Notes: generated from the letters alone by a model not told the origin. Positions 35,675 to 45,108 are shown, counted from the stretch's first letter. The stretch: DNA of 64,000 nucleotides from Rhodanobacter sp. A1T4 (GCF_014207185.1 NZ_JACHCP010000001.1:599512-663511); one strand, 5' to 3'. Numbers and translations are program-made.

Positions 35675-36544
35675 TCAACCGCTGTACAGCGAGCCAGTAT
35701 TCACCACTGGCTGCGTGCCGCGCTCACCGCACAGCACCACTAGCAGGTTGCTGACCATCGACGCCTTGCGCTCCTCGTCGAGCTGCACCACGCCGCGCTT
35801 GGAGAGCTGGTCGAGCGCCATCTCGACCATGCTCACCGCGCCTTCGACGATCTGCGTGCGGGCCGCGATAATGGCGCCGGCCTGCTGCCGCTGCAGCATC
35901 GCCTGAGCTATCTCCTGTGCGTAGGCGAGGTGGCTGATGCGCGCCTCGACCACCTGCACGCCGGCCTTGCCGAGTCGTGTCTGGATCTCGTCGCGCAGGT
36001 GCGAGTTGATCACCTCGCCGTGGCTGCGCAGCGAGGCTTTGCTGTCATCGTGCGCGTCGTAGGGATAGCTCTGCGCCATCTGCCGCAATGCCGACTCGCT
36101 CTGGATGTGCACATAGTTTTCGTAGTCGTCGACGCAGAACACGGCCTCAGCGGTATCCAGCACCTGCCACACCACCACGGCGCCGATCTCGATCGGGTTG
36201 CCGTCGCTGTCGTTGACCTTGAGCTTGCCGCTCTCGAAGTTGCGCACGCGCAGCGAGATTCGCTGTTTGCTGAAAAATGGATTGGTCCAGCGCAGACCCT
36301 CAACGCGCACCGTGCCGGCGTACTTGCCGAACAGCTGCAGTACCTGGCCCTCGTTCGGGGCGACCTGGAAAAAGCCTTTCGCTACAAACACCGCGATGGC
36401 AAAAATCGGCACGCCGATGGCGGGAAGCCAAAGTGGCAAGCCGCCGTTTGCCTGGATGCCGAACCCGAACCCCATCGCCAACAGCAGCAGACAGACAGCG
36501 ATGAAAGGAATGCCGGCAATCGAGAAACCCTTGCGTTCGTTCAT
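35675..36544 (-). CDS. SPFH/Band 7 domain membrane scaffold protein
   Basis: 289 aa. Two hydrophobic segments near the N-terminus (about 11-27 and 38-58) are followed by the SPFH domain: [65 protein letters not shown], and the coiled-coil helix with [20 protein letters not shown]. This order is that of stomatin/flotillin-like proteins that organise membrane microdomains or guard proteases. First gene of a three-gene cluster with a small membrane protein and an Arc-like protein. An A+T-rich stretch with ATATCA/TGATAT symmetry lies just upstream, near 36569-36595. Confidence 0.9.
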   Translation of the reverse strand: MNERKGFSIAGIPFIAVCLLLLAMGFGFGIQANGGLPLWLPAIGVPIFAIAVFVAKGFFQVAPNEGQVLQLFGKYAGTVRVEGLRWTNPFFSKQRISLRVRNFESGKLKVNDSDGNPIEIGAVVVWQVLDTAEAVFCVDDYENYVHIQSESALRQMAQSYPYDAHDDSKASLRSHGEVINSHLRDEIQTRLGKAGVQVVEARISHLAYAQEIAQAMLQRQQAGAIIAARTQIVEGAVSMVEMALDQLSKRGVVQLDEERKASMVSNLLVVLCGERGTQPVVNTGSLYSG

Positions 36545-36568
36545 TGGTGCGATCCTCCCGTGGAGATA

Positions 36569-36596
36569 AAATTAGATATCAAAATGATATCTAATT
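36569..36596 (-). promoter_or_regulatory. A+T-rich symmetric site upstream of the SPFH cluster
   Basis: AATTAGATATC and GATATCTAATT form a nearly perfect dyad around CAAAATGATATC-type sequence about 25-50 bp before the SPFH start, in an otherwise G+C-rich region. It could be an operator, for example for the Arc-like protein encoded in the same cluster, or the promoter core. No factor is assigned. Confidence 0.45.
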
Positions 36597-36704
36597 CAAG
36601 TGCCTTGTGGCAGGACGCCTGACCGGGATGCTGGCCTGTCGTTTGGTGACCGGCCGTTCGCCCTGGCCTCGCCCTACAATGCGGGTTTGCCTCAGGAGCA
36701 CCCG

Positions 36705-37886
36705 ATGAAACCGTTCGGCACCCCTCATTCGTCGCATGCGTTTCGCGTGCTGTTGCTGGGTTGCGGCGAGCTGGGCAAGGAAGTCGCTATCGAGCTGCAG
36801 CGATTTGCGGTCGAGGTGATCGCAGTGGATCGTTATGCCAATGCGCCGGCGATGCAGATTGCCCATCGTAGCCACGTCATCGACATGCTCGATGGCGACG
36901 CGTTGCGCGCCGTGATCGAGCAGGAGCAGCCCGATCTGGTGGTGCCGGAAATCGAGGCGATCCACACGCCGACCCTGATCGCCATGGAAAAGGAAGGTCT
37001 GCACGTGATTCCCACCGCGCGTGCTGCGTGGTTGACGATGGATCGCGAAGGCATCCGTCGACTCGCTGCCGAGGAGCTGAAGTTGCCGACTTCGCCCTAC
37101 CGCTTCTGCGATGACGAAGCGCAATACCGCGAAGCCGTGGCGGCGATCGGCCTGCCGTTCGTGATCAAGCCAGTGATGAGTTCCTCGGGCAAGGGCCAGA
37201 GTGTGGTGAAGCGAGAGAACCAACTGCAGGCCGCGTGGGATTACGCGCAGTCCGGCGGCCGTGCAGGCAAAGGGCGCACCATCGTCGAGGGCTTTGTGGC
37301 CTTCGACTATGAGATCACCTTGCTCACCGTCCGTCACAAGGGCGGCGTGAGTTTCTGTGCACCGATCGGCCATCGTCAGGAAGACGGTGACTACCGTGAA
37401 TCGTGGCAGCCGCAGCCGATGAGTGATATTGCGCTGGCCGAAGCACAGCGCCAAGCCGAAGCGATCACCGGCGCGCTGGGTGGCTGGGGCGTGTTCGGCG
37501 TCGAGTTTTTCGTCAAGGGTGACGCGGTCATTTTTTCCGAAGTCAGCCCGCGCCCGCACGATACCGGGCTGGTGACGTTGATTTCGCAGGAGCTTTCCGA
37601 ATTTGCGCTGCACGCGCGGGCGATCCTCGGGCTGCCGATTCCGGTGATCCATCAGAACGGCCCCTCGGCGTCGTGTGCCGTGCTGGTCGAAGGTGAAGGG
37701 GAGGCACCTCGGTATCACGGCGTGGCCGAGGCGCTCGCCGAGCCGGATACGCAGCTGCGCATCTTTGGCAAACCGGCGGTGAAAGGACGTCGGCGCATGG
37801 GTGTGACGCTGGCACGCGCCGAGACGGTGGAGGCAGCGGTAGCCAAGGCAAAGCGGGCGGCAGGTTGCCTGCGCATTGAGCTGTAA
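36705..37886 (+). CDS. purT: formate-dependent phosphoribosylglycinamide formyltransferase (GAR transformylase 2)
   Basis: 393 aa ATP-grasp enzyme: formate + ATP + GAR gives formyl-GAR, the folate-independent route for purine step 3. The N-terminal pre-ATP-grasp domain has [21 protein letters not shown] and [10 protein letters not shown]. The ATP-grasp part has [15 protein letters not shown] (ATP-binding lysine loop) and [16 protein letters not shown] (metal-binding Glu and substrate region). Start ATG 36705 with CAGGAG upstream. Monocistronic. The purN product would be the alternative enzyme and is not in the window. Confidence 0.96.
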   Translation: MKPFGTPHSSHAFRVLLLGCGELGKEVAIELQRFAVEVIAVDRYANAPAMQIAHRSHVIDMLDGDALRAVIEQEQPDLVVPEIEAIHTPTLIAMEKEGLHVIPTARAAWLTMDREGIRRLAAEELKLPTSPYRFCDDEAQYREAVAAIGLPFVIKPVMSSSGKGQSVVKRENQLQAAWDYAQSGGRAGKGRTIVEGFVAFDYEITLLTVRHKGGVSFCAPIGHRQEDGDYRESWQPQPMSDIALAEAQRQAEAITGALGGWGVFGVEFFVKGDAVIFSEVSPRPHDTGLVTLISQELSEFALHARAILGLPIPVIHQNGPSASCAVLVEGEGEAPRYHGVAEALAEPDTQLRIFGKPAVKGRRRMGVTLARAETVEAAVAKAKRAAGCLRIEL

Positions 37887-37972
37887 TCCGGTAAACCTTA
37901 TGGGTTAGGCTCCGCCCGAAACGACAAAACTCCGCGTCCGCATCGCGACGCCAACGACACAAGGGAACGAAT

Positions 37973-39493
37973 ATGCAATCGACGGGCTTCGCACACTGGT
38001 TGATCGTGGTGGTGGAAATCGGTGCGGCGATTGCGCTGATGGTGCTGGCGCTTGGTGTCGTGGTGATCGCATCGATGTGGTTCATCGACCGCAATCAGAA
38101 GGCCAATTCGGTATTGCGCAATTTTCCGGTGGTGGGCCATTTTCGCTACTGGTTTCTGCATCTGGGCGAATTCTTTCGCCAGTACCTGTATTCCAGCGAT
38201 CGCGAGGAGATGCCGTTCAATCGGGCCGAGCGCACTTGGGTATACCGTGCCGCCAAGAACGTCGACAACACGGCGGCGTTCGGTTCCAGCCGTGACCTGC
38301 GTGCGGAAGGCGTACCGTTTTTCGTCAATGCGCCGTTTCCCGATCTCGGCCAGGAGCACGTCGAGCCCGTGCCAGTCACGATCGGCCCGTATGCGCGCGA
38401 GCCATATAGCCACTCCGCGTTTTTCAATATCTCGGCGATGAGCTTCGGCGCTTTGTCAGCGCCTGCGGTGCGTGCGCTGTCGCGCGGCGCGGCCAAGGCG
38501 GGCATCTGGATGGATACCGGCGAGGGTGGTCTGGCGCCGTACCACCTTGAGGGCGGTTGCGACATCGTGTTCGAAATCGGTACGGCCAAATACGGCGTGC
38601 GCACGCCAGACGGTCAGCTGGACGATGACAAGCTGCTGGCGATCTGCGCACACAAGCAAGTGAAGATGGTCAGCATCAAGCTGGGGCAGGGCGCCAAGCC
38701 GGGCATGGGCGGCCTGTTGCCGGCGGCCAAGGTCACGCGGGAAATCGCGGAGATCCGCGGCATCCCGGTCGGCAAGGACTCGCAGAGCCCCAACCGTCAT
38801 CTGGACATCGGCAATATTCACCAGCTGCTCGACAAGATCGCGCATATCCGCGAACTCACCGGCAAGCCGGTGGGTTTCAAGGCGGTGTTGGGCGGGGTGG
38901 ACTGGATCGGCGATCTCTGTGACGAGGTGAAAAAGCGAGGTATTCAGAGCGCACCGGATTTCATCATCGTCGATGGCTCCGAAGGAGGCACCGGCGCGGC
39001 GCCGCAGACGCTGATGGAAGGTGTCGGCCTGCCGCTGCACGAGGCATTGCCGGCACTGCTCGACATGCTGATTACCAAGGGCCTGCGTGAGCGCGTCAAG
39101 GTGATTTGTTCGGGCAAGTGCATCACCGCCTATGACGTGGCATGGGCCCTCTCGATCGGCGCGGATTTCGTCAACTCGGCACGCGGCTTCATGCTGGCGT
39201 TGGGTTGCATCCAGTCACTGCAGTGCAATCGCAATACCTGTCCGACCGGCATTACGACGCAGAACACCAAGTTGCAGCGCGGCCTAGTGGTTGCCGACAA
39301 GAGCGAGCGGGTATTCCACTATGCCGACAACCTGATGCACGAGGTCGGCATCATCGCCCATAGCTGCGGCGTCAGCGAGCCCCGTGAGCTCAACCGCAGC
39401 CATTGCCGCGTGGTTGGCAACGATGGTTTGTCGGTTCCGCTGGAGACGTTATACCCGTATCCGAAAGTGGCGAAGTTGCCGGAAAATGCCTGA
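37973..39493 (+). CDS. membrane-anchored FMN-binding glutamate synthase-like protein
   Basis: 506 aa. A single transmembrane segment at residues ~14-35 precedes the Glu_synthase FMN-barrel domain. Key blocks are NISAMSFGALSAPAVRALSRGA, DTGEGGLAPYHLEGG and DFIIVDGSEGGTGAAP. The cysteine spacing C412-x5-C418-x4-C423 in GCIQSLQCNRNTC is that of the [3Fe-4S] site of GltB, so the iron-sulfur cluster is probably retained. There is no N-terminal glutaminase domain and no GXGXG C-terminal domain, so it cannot act like classical GOGAT alone. Catalytic reaction unknown. Confidence 0.92.
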   Translation: MQSTGFAHWLIVVVEIGAAIALMVLALGVVVIASMWFIDRNQKANSVLRNFPVVGHFRYWFLHLGEFFRQYLYSSDREEMPFNRAERTWVYRAAKNVDNTAAFGSSRDLRAEGVPFFVNAPFPDLGQEHVEPVPVTIGPYAREPYSHSAFFNISAMSFGALSAPAVRALSRGAAKAGIWMDTGEGGLAPYHLEGGCDIVFEIGTAKYGVRTPDGQLDDDKLLAICAHKQVKMVSIKLGQGAKPGMGGLLPAAKVTREIAEIRGIPVGKDSQSPNRHLDIGNIHQLLDKIAHIRELTGKPVGFKAVLGGVDWIGDLCDEVKKRGIQSAPDFIIVDGSEGGTGAAPQTLMEGVGLPLHEALPALLDMLITKGLRERVKVICSGKCITAYDVAWALSIGADFVNSARGFMLALGCIQSLQCNRNTCPTGITTQNTKLQRGLVVADKSERVFHYADNLMHEVGIIAHSCGVSEPRELNRSHCRVVGNDGLSVPLETLYPYPKVAKLPENA

Positions 39494-39498
39494 TCTTG

Positions 39499-39580
39499 CG
39501 TAGATTGGGATGAGCGGTACGCGAATCCCAACATGTCGTGCCGCGGCGTTGGGATTCGCCAATGCTCATCCCAACCTACG
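39499..39580. repeat. long REP-like palindrome overlapping the bpt stop codon
   Basis: Outer arms CGTAGATTGGGATGAGC (39499-39515) and GCTCATCCCAACCTACG (39564-39580), and inner arms GCGAATCCCAAC (39521-39532) and GTTGGGATTCGC (39548-39559), form a nested cruciform with a GC-rich loop. It fills the space between convergent genes and would serve as a two-way mRNA 3' stem. The TAG stop of bpt (39578-39576) is part of the outer arm. It resembles dispersed REP elements of proteobacteria, but no second copy was seen in this window. Confidence 0.8.
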
Positions 39581-40289
39581 AAGGCAGCATCGGTAACCAG
39601 CTGCCGGCTTTGCGAATTTCAAGCGGCTGGAAGCGGCGCTTGTAATCCATCTTCGGATGGCCGTCTATCCAGAAGCCCAGATACAGCCAGGGTATGCCGC
39701 GGCGGCGAGCGAGTTCGATCTGCTGCAGGATGGCGAAGGTGCCGAGGCTACGTGCGGATTCAGCAGGATCAAAAAAGGTATAGACCGCGGACACACCGGT
39801 GAGGCAGACATCGGTGACGGCGATAGCCAGCAAACGCTCGCCGTTACGGATTTCCAGAAATAGCGTGGGGCTCCACGGCGCGGTGAGGAAGCGGCGGAAG
39901 TCGCTGGCTTCCGCTTCGTCCATGCCACCGCCGACATGGCGGCGACGCAGATAACTTTCGTATAGCGCATGTCGCTCGCGGTTGTAGCTGGGTATCGATT
40001 CGCTGATGCTGAGATCAGCATTGCGTTTCAGGCAGCGGCGCTGTGAGCGATCCGGCTGGAAATTTTCCACATTCACGCGACACGGGGTGCAGGCGTGGCA
40101 CTGCGGACACTGTGGAAAATACAGGTGACCACCGGCGCGACGAAACCCCTGTTCAAGCGCAGGGCCGTAAAGCTTGTCGAGCTGCGGTGCGGCCGGGTCG
40201 ATCACCAGATTCTGCGCCGTACGTTCGGCGTAATAGCCGCAGGCGTGGGGCAGCGTCTGGAACAGGCGGATGGTGGGCTCGGCGCGCAT
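39576..40289 (-). CDS. bpt: aspartate/glutamate leucyltransferase (Bpt, arginyltransferase family)
   Basis: 237 aa aminoacyl-tRNA protein transferase of the N-end rule pathway, conjugating Leu (or Arg) to proteins with N-terminal Asp/Glu. Blocks are CGYYAERTAQNLVIDP, with its Cys near residue 17, and the zinc/cysteine cluster CPQCHACTPCRV. The C-terminal GNAT-like domain has YTFFDPAESARSLGTFAILQ and YLGFWIDGHPKMDYKRRF. Length matches Bpt rather than eukaryotic ATE1. It is often annotated ate in xanthomonads. The stop codon lies inside a long palindrome. Confidence 0.93.
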   Translation of the reverse strand: MRAEPTIRLFQTLPHACGYYAERTAQNLVIDPAAPQLDKLYGPALEQGFRRAGGHLYFPQCPQCHACTPCRVNVENFQPDRSQRRCLKRNADLSISESIPSYNRERHALYESYLRRRHVGGGMDEAEASDFRRFLTAPWSPTLFLEIRNGERLLAIAVTDVCLTGVSAVYTFFDPAESARSLGTFAILQQIELARRRGIPWLYLGFWIDGHPKMDYKRRFQPLEIRKAGSWLPMLPS

Positions 40290-40351
40290 GCTCCGATTCT
40301 ATGCCGTTGCGGCAGCACGAAGCGATGCGGCATGAATCATCCGCTGCATCG

Positions 40352-40744
40352 CTAGACGATATGCATGTACCGCAGTACGACCATGGCGCAGGCCGCAAGC
40401 ACGGCGATCATCACGATGCGACGTACGCGCACCACGGTGCCACGGCGCTGAATGGTGGGCGTGGGATTGCGCGCGGCCGCCAGCTCCTCGCCGTGACGGA
40501 TGACCGGCTCGATGCCGATGCTGCGCAGCAGTTCACGGGCACGAGTGTAGTCGTCCGCCCGGCTGATCCACACCTGCGGCCAGGTTTCGCGATCTTCAGT
40601 GCGTTCGGAATAGCTGAAGCGCTGGTAGCTGGGCCGATTCCAGTTGGAGCGGTTGGTAACCAGGGTTTCGATGGCGTGTTCGCTCATGAGGGCAACCACG
40701 CGGTCGATGTTTTCCTGTCGCTGGGAGGTATAGATCTGGCGCAT
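40352..40744 (-). CDS. small tail-anchored hypothetical (pathogenicity-like) protein
   Basis: 130 aa. The N-terminal ~75 residues read like a DUF2007-type signal-transducing fold: RQIYTSQRQENIDRVVALMSEHAI..., with a beta-alpha-beta pattern and IGIEPVIRHGEEL. A single hydrophobic segment near the C-terminus (VMIAVLAACAMVVLRYM, about 110-127) suggests tail anchoring. Similar small proteins are listed as pathogenicity-like in xanthomonads, but no function is established by sequence. Between tesB and bpt on the same strand. Confidence 0.75.
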   Translation of the reverse strand: MRQIYTSQRQENIDRVVALMSEHAIETLVTNRSNWNRPSYQRFSYSERTEDRETWPQVWISRADDYTRARELLRSIGIEPVIRHGEELAAARNPTPTIQRRGTVVRVRRIVMIAVLAACAMVVLRYMHIV

Positions 40745-40758
40745 AGTTAGTTAGTGTA

Positions 40759-41625
40759 TCAATCGCCGCGAAGGCGGATCAGGCCTTCTTGCGCGGTGGA
40801 GGCCACCAACCGGCCGTCGCGGCTGAAAATTTGCCCACGGGCAAACCCGCGGGCGCCCTGCGCGGTGGGGCTGTCGAACGAGTACAGCAGCCACTCATCG
40901 GCGCGGAAAGGGCGATGGAACCACAATGCATGGTCGAGGCTGGCCATCTGCACGTTGTGCGTGTAATAGGAAATGCCGTGCGGCAGCGTGGCCGTGCCGA
41001 TCAGGTTGAAGTCCGACGCGTAGGCCAGTAGCACGCGATGCAGCGCGGGTGAGTCGTCTACTGGTGCGGCGACGCGGAACCAGATGTGCTGGATCGGCGG
41101 TCGCTTGACTGGATGCAGTCTGTCCTGCGGCCATACGTGGCGGAACTCGATCGGCGAATCCACGCCCAGCCAGCGCTGCAGCTTTACCGGCAGCTTGGTC
41201 AGCTGCTCGGCACTCAGCGGCTGCATGGGTTCGATATCTTCCGGTACGGGAACTTCGGGCATCGAGGATTGGTGCTCGAAGCTCTTTTCCGGCACCTGGA
41301 ACGAGACCGAGCCGTTGAGTATCGGTTGTCCATGCTGGATCGCCACCACGCGGCGCGACGAAAAACTGCCGCCGTCGCGGGTGCGCTCCACGCTGTAGAC
41401 GATCGGAGCATCGATATCGCCGGCACGCAGAAAATACGCGTGCAGCGAGTGTGCCTCGCGGATCGGATCGACCGTATTCTGCGCCGCTGCCAGTGCTTGT
41501 CCCAAAACTTGCCCGCCGAACACGAACTGGGTGCCGATGTCGCGGCTCTGGCCGCGGAACAGGTTGTCTTCCAGCCGCTCGAGGTGCAGCAGATCGACCA
41601 GTTCGGCGACGTGATTTTCCAGCAT
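40759..41625 (-). CDS. tesB: acyl-CoA thioesterase II
   Basis: 288 aa double hot-dog enzyme that hydrolyses medium- and long-chain acyl-CoA. Catalytic positions align with E. coli TesB: Asp205 in YASDFNLIG, Ser229 (Thr228 in E. coli) in ASLDHALWFHR, Gln279 in TAQEGLIR. LFRGQ...FVFGGQVLGQAL is the N-terminal hot-dog signature. Start ATG 41625 matches TesB length; an in-frame GTG at 41655 is possible. The Thr-to-Ser replacement is conservative. Confidence 0.94.
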   Translation of the reverse strand: MLENHVAELVDLLHLERLEDNLFRGQSRDIGTQFVFGGQVLGQALAAAQNTVDPIREAHSLHAYFLRAGDIDAPIVYSVERTRDGGSFSSRRVVAIQHGQPILNGSVSFQVPEKSFEHQSSMPEVPVPEDIEPMQPLSAEQLTKLPVKLQRWLGVDSPIEFRHVWPQDRLHPVKRPPIQHIWFRVAAPVDDSPALHRVLLAYASDFNLIGTATLPHGISYYTHNVQMASLDHALWFHRPFRADEWLLYSFDSPTAQGARGFARGQIFSRDGRLVASTAQEGLIRLRGD

Positions 41626-41707
41626 GGCGTTGGCTCGGTACAGGTGGAGTGCCACGATTATAGCGGTAGCCGATCCATCACCCGCTGCGGACCGTTTGAC
41701 TTGGCCC

Positions 41708-42262
41708 CTAGGCTCGGCGAGTCAGTCCGCTGTCGTGTAGCACGCGATCCCAGGGAAACAGCGGACCTGGATCGAGCTTGCGCGGCACTTCCTTTGATGC
41801 GTCGTCGCTGGCTGGCATGCGTGCGGTGTCCAGATCTTCATGCCCGGCGATAGCGTGGAGGTTCGGGTGATCGAGGCGCAACTGCTCAAGCAGGGCGACC
41901 AATGCGGTGATCTGCGCGTCGGTGTAGGGCTCGGTCATGATCTGGTGGCGCGAATCCCACCAATGCGGATAGCGGCCCAGGTTCACCAGCTCGATGCCTA
42001 CGGAGTTCGGATTGTGGCCGCGCACGTGGTTGGCCACCCGAGTGGGCGGGACGTAGCAATAAATCCCGCCGTCGCGATCAACGTAGTAGTGGCCGCAGTT
42101 GCCAGTACCGTTTTCATGCAGCGCTCTTTCACCGTACTCGCGAGCGATGGCCAGATCCGGCAGTTCGGTGCAGTGGATTACCACGACTTCCACTGCGCCG
42201 ACGTCGCGCTCGGGCAATTGGTCGATATAGGGCAGCGGTTGATCGTGGATGGTCAGTGACAT
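41708..42262 (-). CDS. ampD: AmpD-type N-acetylmuramoyl-L-alanine amidase
   Basis: 184 aa zinc amidase (Amidase_2) that removes peptides from anhydro-muropeptides during murein recycling. Zinc ligands are seen as His30 in VVIHCTE, His141 in AIAGHEDLD and Asp164 in KLDPGPLFPW. NSVGIELVNLG supplies the conserved Glu91 region. No signal peptide, consistent with cytoplasmic AmpD. The ATG at 42262 was chosen; a longer open frame upstream overlaps the divergent gene and is not protein-like. Loss of AmpD function in relatives derepresses AmpC beta-lactamase; no ampC is in the window. The loop between Glu91 and His141 is longer than in some AmpDs. Confidence 0.9.
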   Translation of the reverse strand: MSLTIHDQPLPYIDQLPERDVGAVEVVVIHCTELPDLAIAREYGERALHENGTGNCGHYYVDRDGGIYCYVPPTRVANHVRGHNPNSVGIELVNLGRYPHWWDSRHQIMTEPYTDAQITALVALLEQLRLDHPNLHAIAGHEDLDTARMPASDDASKEVPRKLDPGPLFPWDRVLHDSGLTRRA

Positions 42263-42334
42263 GGGCCAAGTCTCGCCGGAAACGCTGCCTGTTACCATGT
42301 GCAACTCACTTATTGCAGTTATACGGAGTCCGCC

Positions 42335-42862
42335 ATGCGCGGCCAGATCATTCTTTCGCACGGCCTGAACTCCGAACCGAATGCCACCAAGGTCAGCGCG
42401 CTGGCTGCGCAGGCCGAAGCCCAGGGCTGGCAGACACAACGGCCGGATTACCGCGACGACGATGCGCGCGGCCATGATGGTTGCGTCGCGCCGCGCATCG
42501 CCCGCCTGCGCGCCACCATCGAGGCGCTGCCCACGCCGCCACTGCTGGTGGGTTCCAGCATGGGTGCATTTGTCTCGGGTCTGGCCTCGCTGGATGTGCC
42601 GGTACTCGGTCTGCTGCTGCTGGCTACGCCCAGTGAAATCCCCGGCTATGCGCGGGCGTTCGATCTCAGGCACGGCGTGCCCACCATGCTGATCCACGGC
42701 TGGCGCGACGATGTCTGCCCGCCCGAAGGCATGCAGGCCTTCGCAGGCAAGCATCGACTGCCGCTGCTGCTGCTGGATGACGATCACCGCCTGGGTGCGA
42801 ATATGGATGTGATTTCTGCGCAGTTCCAGGGCCTGCTCGATCAATTGGCGACCGCCGCATGA
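42335..42862 (+). CDS. YqiA-like alpha/beta-hydrolase
   Basis: 175 aa esterase-like protein. The nucleophile elbow is VGSSMGAF with Ser75, the acid is in GWRDDVCPP (Asp125/126), and the histidine is His151 in LDDDHRLG. The short form and LSHGLNSEPNATKVSALA resemble YqiA/UPF0227 small esterases. Overlaps rlmKL by 4 bp (ATGA), so they are co-translated. Divergent from ampD with 72 bp between. Substrate unknown. Confidence 0.87.
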   Translation: MRGQIILSHGLNSEPNATKVSALAAQAEAQGWQTQRPDYRDDDARGHDGCVAPRIARLRATIEALPTPPLLVGSSMGAFVSGLASLDVPVLGLLLLATPSEIPGYARAFDLRHGVPTMLIHGWRDDVCPPEGMQAFAGKHRLPLLLLDDDHRLGANMDVISAQFQGLLDQLATAA

Positions 42863-45045
42863 GTCATTACTTTGCTACTTGCCCCAAGGGGCTCGAATAC
42901 CTGCTGCGTGACGAACTGATCGCGATGGGTGCGATCGATGTCCGCGAAGCGCTGGCCGGCGCGCATTTTTCCGGCACGCTGGAAACCGCCTACCGTGCCT
43001 GTCTGTGGTCGCGGCTGGCCAGCCGGATTCTGCTGCCGCTGGCGGACTTTGATGCGGCTGACGACGATGCGCTGTATCGCGGCGTGCAATCGATCGACTG
43101 GAGCACGCATCTGGCCGCCCACGGCACGCTGTCGGTCGATGCGGGCACGGCGCTGAGCAAGCTCACGCACAGTCAATTCATTGCACAGCGCGTGAAGGAT
43201 GCGGTGGTCGACCAGTTTCGTCAGCGTGATGGCAACCGGCCCGCTGTGGATACCGACGAGCCGGATATCCGCATCAACTTGAGGCTACGCCGCGACCGCG
43301 CGACGGTATCGCTGGATCTCGCCGGCACGCCGTTGCACCGGCGCGGCTGGCGTGAAGTACAGGGTGAGGCGCCGCTGAAGGAAAACCTCGCCACCGCCAT
43401 GTTGCTGCGCGCACGCTGGCCGGAGGTGTACGCCGCTGGCGGCGCGCTGCTCGATCCGATGTGCGGTTCGGGCACGCTGCTGATCGAAGGCGCGCTGATG
43501 GCTGCCGATGTGGCGCCCGGCCTGCGCCGCGAATACTTCGGTTTCCTTGGCTGGCACCAGCACGACATCACACTGTGGCGTGGTCTGTTGACCGATGCGA
43601 ACGAGCGTGCCGAAAAGGGCCTGCGCGAATTGCGCAGCGTGTTCTTCGGCAGCGATGCCGATCCGCGCATGGTTCAGACGTCCAAACGCAATGCGCAGGA
43701 AGCGGGTGTGGCCGGATTCTTTACGCTGGATCGGCAGGAGGTGTCGCACGCCGCGCCGCCGCCGGGCGTCGACTACGGCCTGGTCATCACCAATCCGCCG
43801 TACGGCGAACGCCTGGGCGAACGTGCCGAGATGCCGCTGCTGTATCGCGCCGTCGGCGATGCCTTGCGCGCTCGCTTCACCGGCTGGCGCGCTGCCGTGC
43901 TGGCCGGCGACGTGGAGCTTGGCCGGGCCATGCAGCTGCATGCCGACAAGCGCTATACGCTGTACAACGGCGCACTGGAAACCGTGCTGCTGACGTTCGA
44001 CCTGAGCAAGCGGGACGAAGCACCACGCGAGCCCAAGCCACTGTCGGCCGGTGCGCAGATGCTGAAGAACCGGCTGGAAAAGAACGTCAAGCACTTGCGC
44101 AAGCGGCTGACCCGCGAAGGCGTCCACTGCTGGCGTGCCTACGACCAGGATCTGCCCGAGTACGCCGCGGCGATCGACGTCTATGGCGATACGCATGGCA
44201 ATGATCATCTGCACATTCAGGAATACCGCGCGCCTGCCGATGTGCCGCCCGACGTGGCACGACTGCGCATGCGCGAGATTGCTCGCGTCGCGGGTGAAGT
44301 ACTCAACGTGCCGCGCGAGCGCATCGCGCTGAAAACCCGCGAGCGCGGCAAGGGCGGTTCGAAGTACGGCCAGCTCGACCAGCGCAATGAGTTCATCGAG
44401 GTGGAAGAGGACAGCCTGAAGTTTCTGGTCAACCTCACCGACTATCTGGATACCGGTCTGTTCCTGGACCACCGGCTGGTGCGTGGAAAAGTGCGCGAGC
44501 TGGCCGATGGCAAATGCTTCCTCAACCTGTTTGCCTATACCGCGACGGCCAGCGTGCATGCGGCTGCCGGCGGCGCGCTGGAAACCACCAGTGTGGATCT
44601 GTCAGCCACGTATCTGGAATGGGCTTCGCGCAATCTCGCGCTCAACGGATTCAGTGGCGCAAGCCATCGGTTGATGCAATTCGACGCACTGGAATTCCTG
44701 CAGCGTGACCGCGGTCATTACGGGCTGATCTTCGTCGATCCGCCGACGTTCTCCAATTCCAAGCGTGCCGACGATTTCGATGTGCAGCGCGATCATGTGA
44801 AGCTGCTTGATGCCTGTAACGAGCGATTGACGCGCGATGGCGTGATCGTGTTTTCCAACAATTTCCGACGTTTCAAACTGGACAAGGCCGAGCTGGAACA
44901 GCGCTTCGTGATCGAGGAATGGACGGTGCCCAGCATCCCGTTCGATTTCGCTCGTCGGGCCGACATCCACGGCTGCTGGCTGCTGCGTCGTCGTCCGGCT
45001 GACCCGGGAATAAATCCATGGGATTCGGCCCGTATTAAAAAGTAA
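42859..45045 (+). CDS. rlmKL: bifunctional 23S rRNA methyltransferase RlmKL (m2G2445 / m7G2069)
   Basis: 728 aa fusion enzyme modifying the 23S rRNA peptidyl-transferase region. The N-terminal THUMP domain (about 1-160) begins with FATCPKGLEYLLRDEL. The RlmL methyltransferase has LLDPMCGSGTLLIEGAL and catalytic TNPPYGERLGER (about residue 312). The RlmK half has KCFLNLFAYTATASVHAAAGG (SAM motif) and DPPTFSNSKRADDF (about 627). Full length as in E. coli YcbY (702 aa). Translationally coupled to the upstream hydrolase gene. Confidence 0.96.
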   Translation: MSHYFATCPKGLEYLLRDELIAMGAIDVREALAGAHFSGTLETAYRACLWSRLASRILLPLADFDAADDDALYRGVQSIDWSTHLAAHGTLSVDAGTALSKLTHSQFIAQRVKDAVVDQFRQRDGNRPAVDTDEPDIRINLRLRRDRATVSLDLAGTPLHRRGWREVQGEAPLKENLATAMLLRARWPEVYAAGGALLDPMCGSGTLLIEGALMAADVAPGLRREYFGFLGWHQHDITLWRGLLTDANERAEKGLRELRSVFFGSDADPRMVQTSKRNAQEAGVAGFFTLDRQEVSHAAPPPGVDYGLVITNPPYGERLGERAEMPLLYRAVGDALRARFTGWRAAVLAGDVELGRAMQLHADKRYTLYNGALETVLLTFDLSKRDEAPREPKPLSAGAQMLKNRLEKNVKHLRKRLTREGVHCWRAYDQDLPEYAAAIDVYGDTHGNDHLHIQEYRAPADVPPDVARLRMREIARVAGEVLNVPRERIALKTRERGKGGSKYGQLDQRNEFIEVEEDSLKFLVNLTDYLDTGLFLDHRLVRGKVRELADGKCFLNLFAYTATASVHAAAGGALETTSVDLSATYLEWASRNLALNGFSGASHRLMQFDALEFLQRDRGHYGLIFVDPPTFSNSKRADDFDVQRDHVKLLDACNERLTRDGVIVFSNNFRRFKLDKAELEQRFVIEEWTVPSIPFDFARRADIHGCWLLRRRPADPGINPWDSARIKK

Positions 45046-45108
45046 ACGCTTCAGTTCACATTAAGCCCGAAAAGTCGAGCATAGGTCCCGTACCAACGGA
45101 GAACTGCC

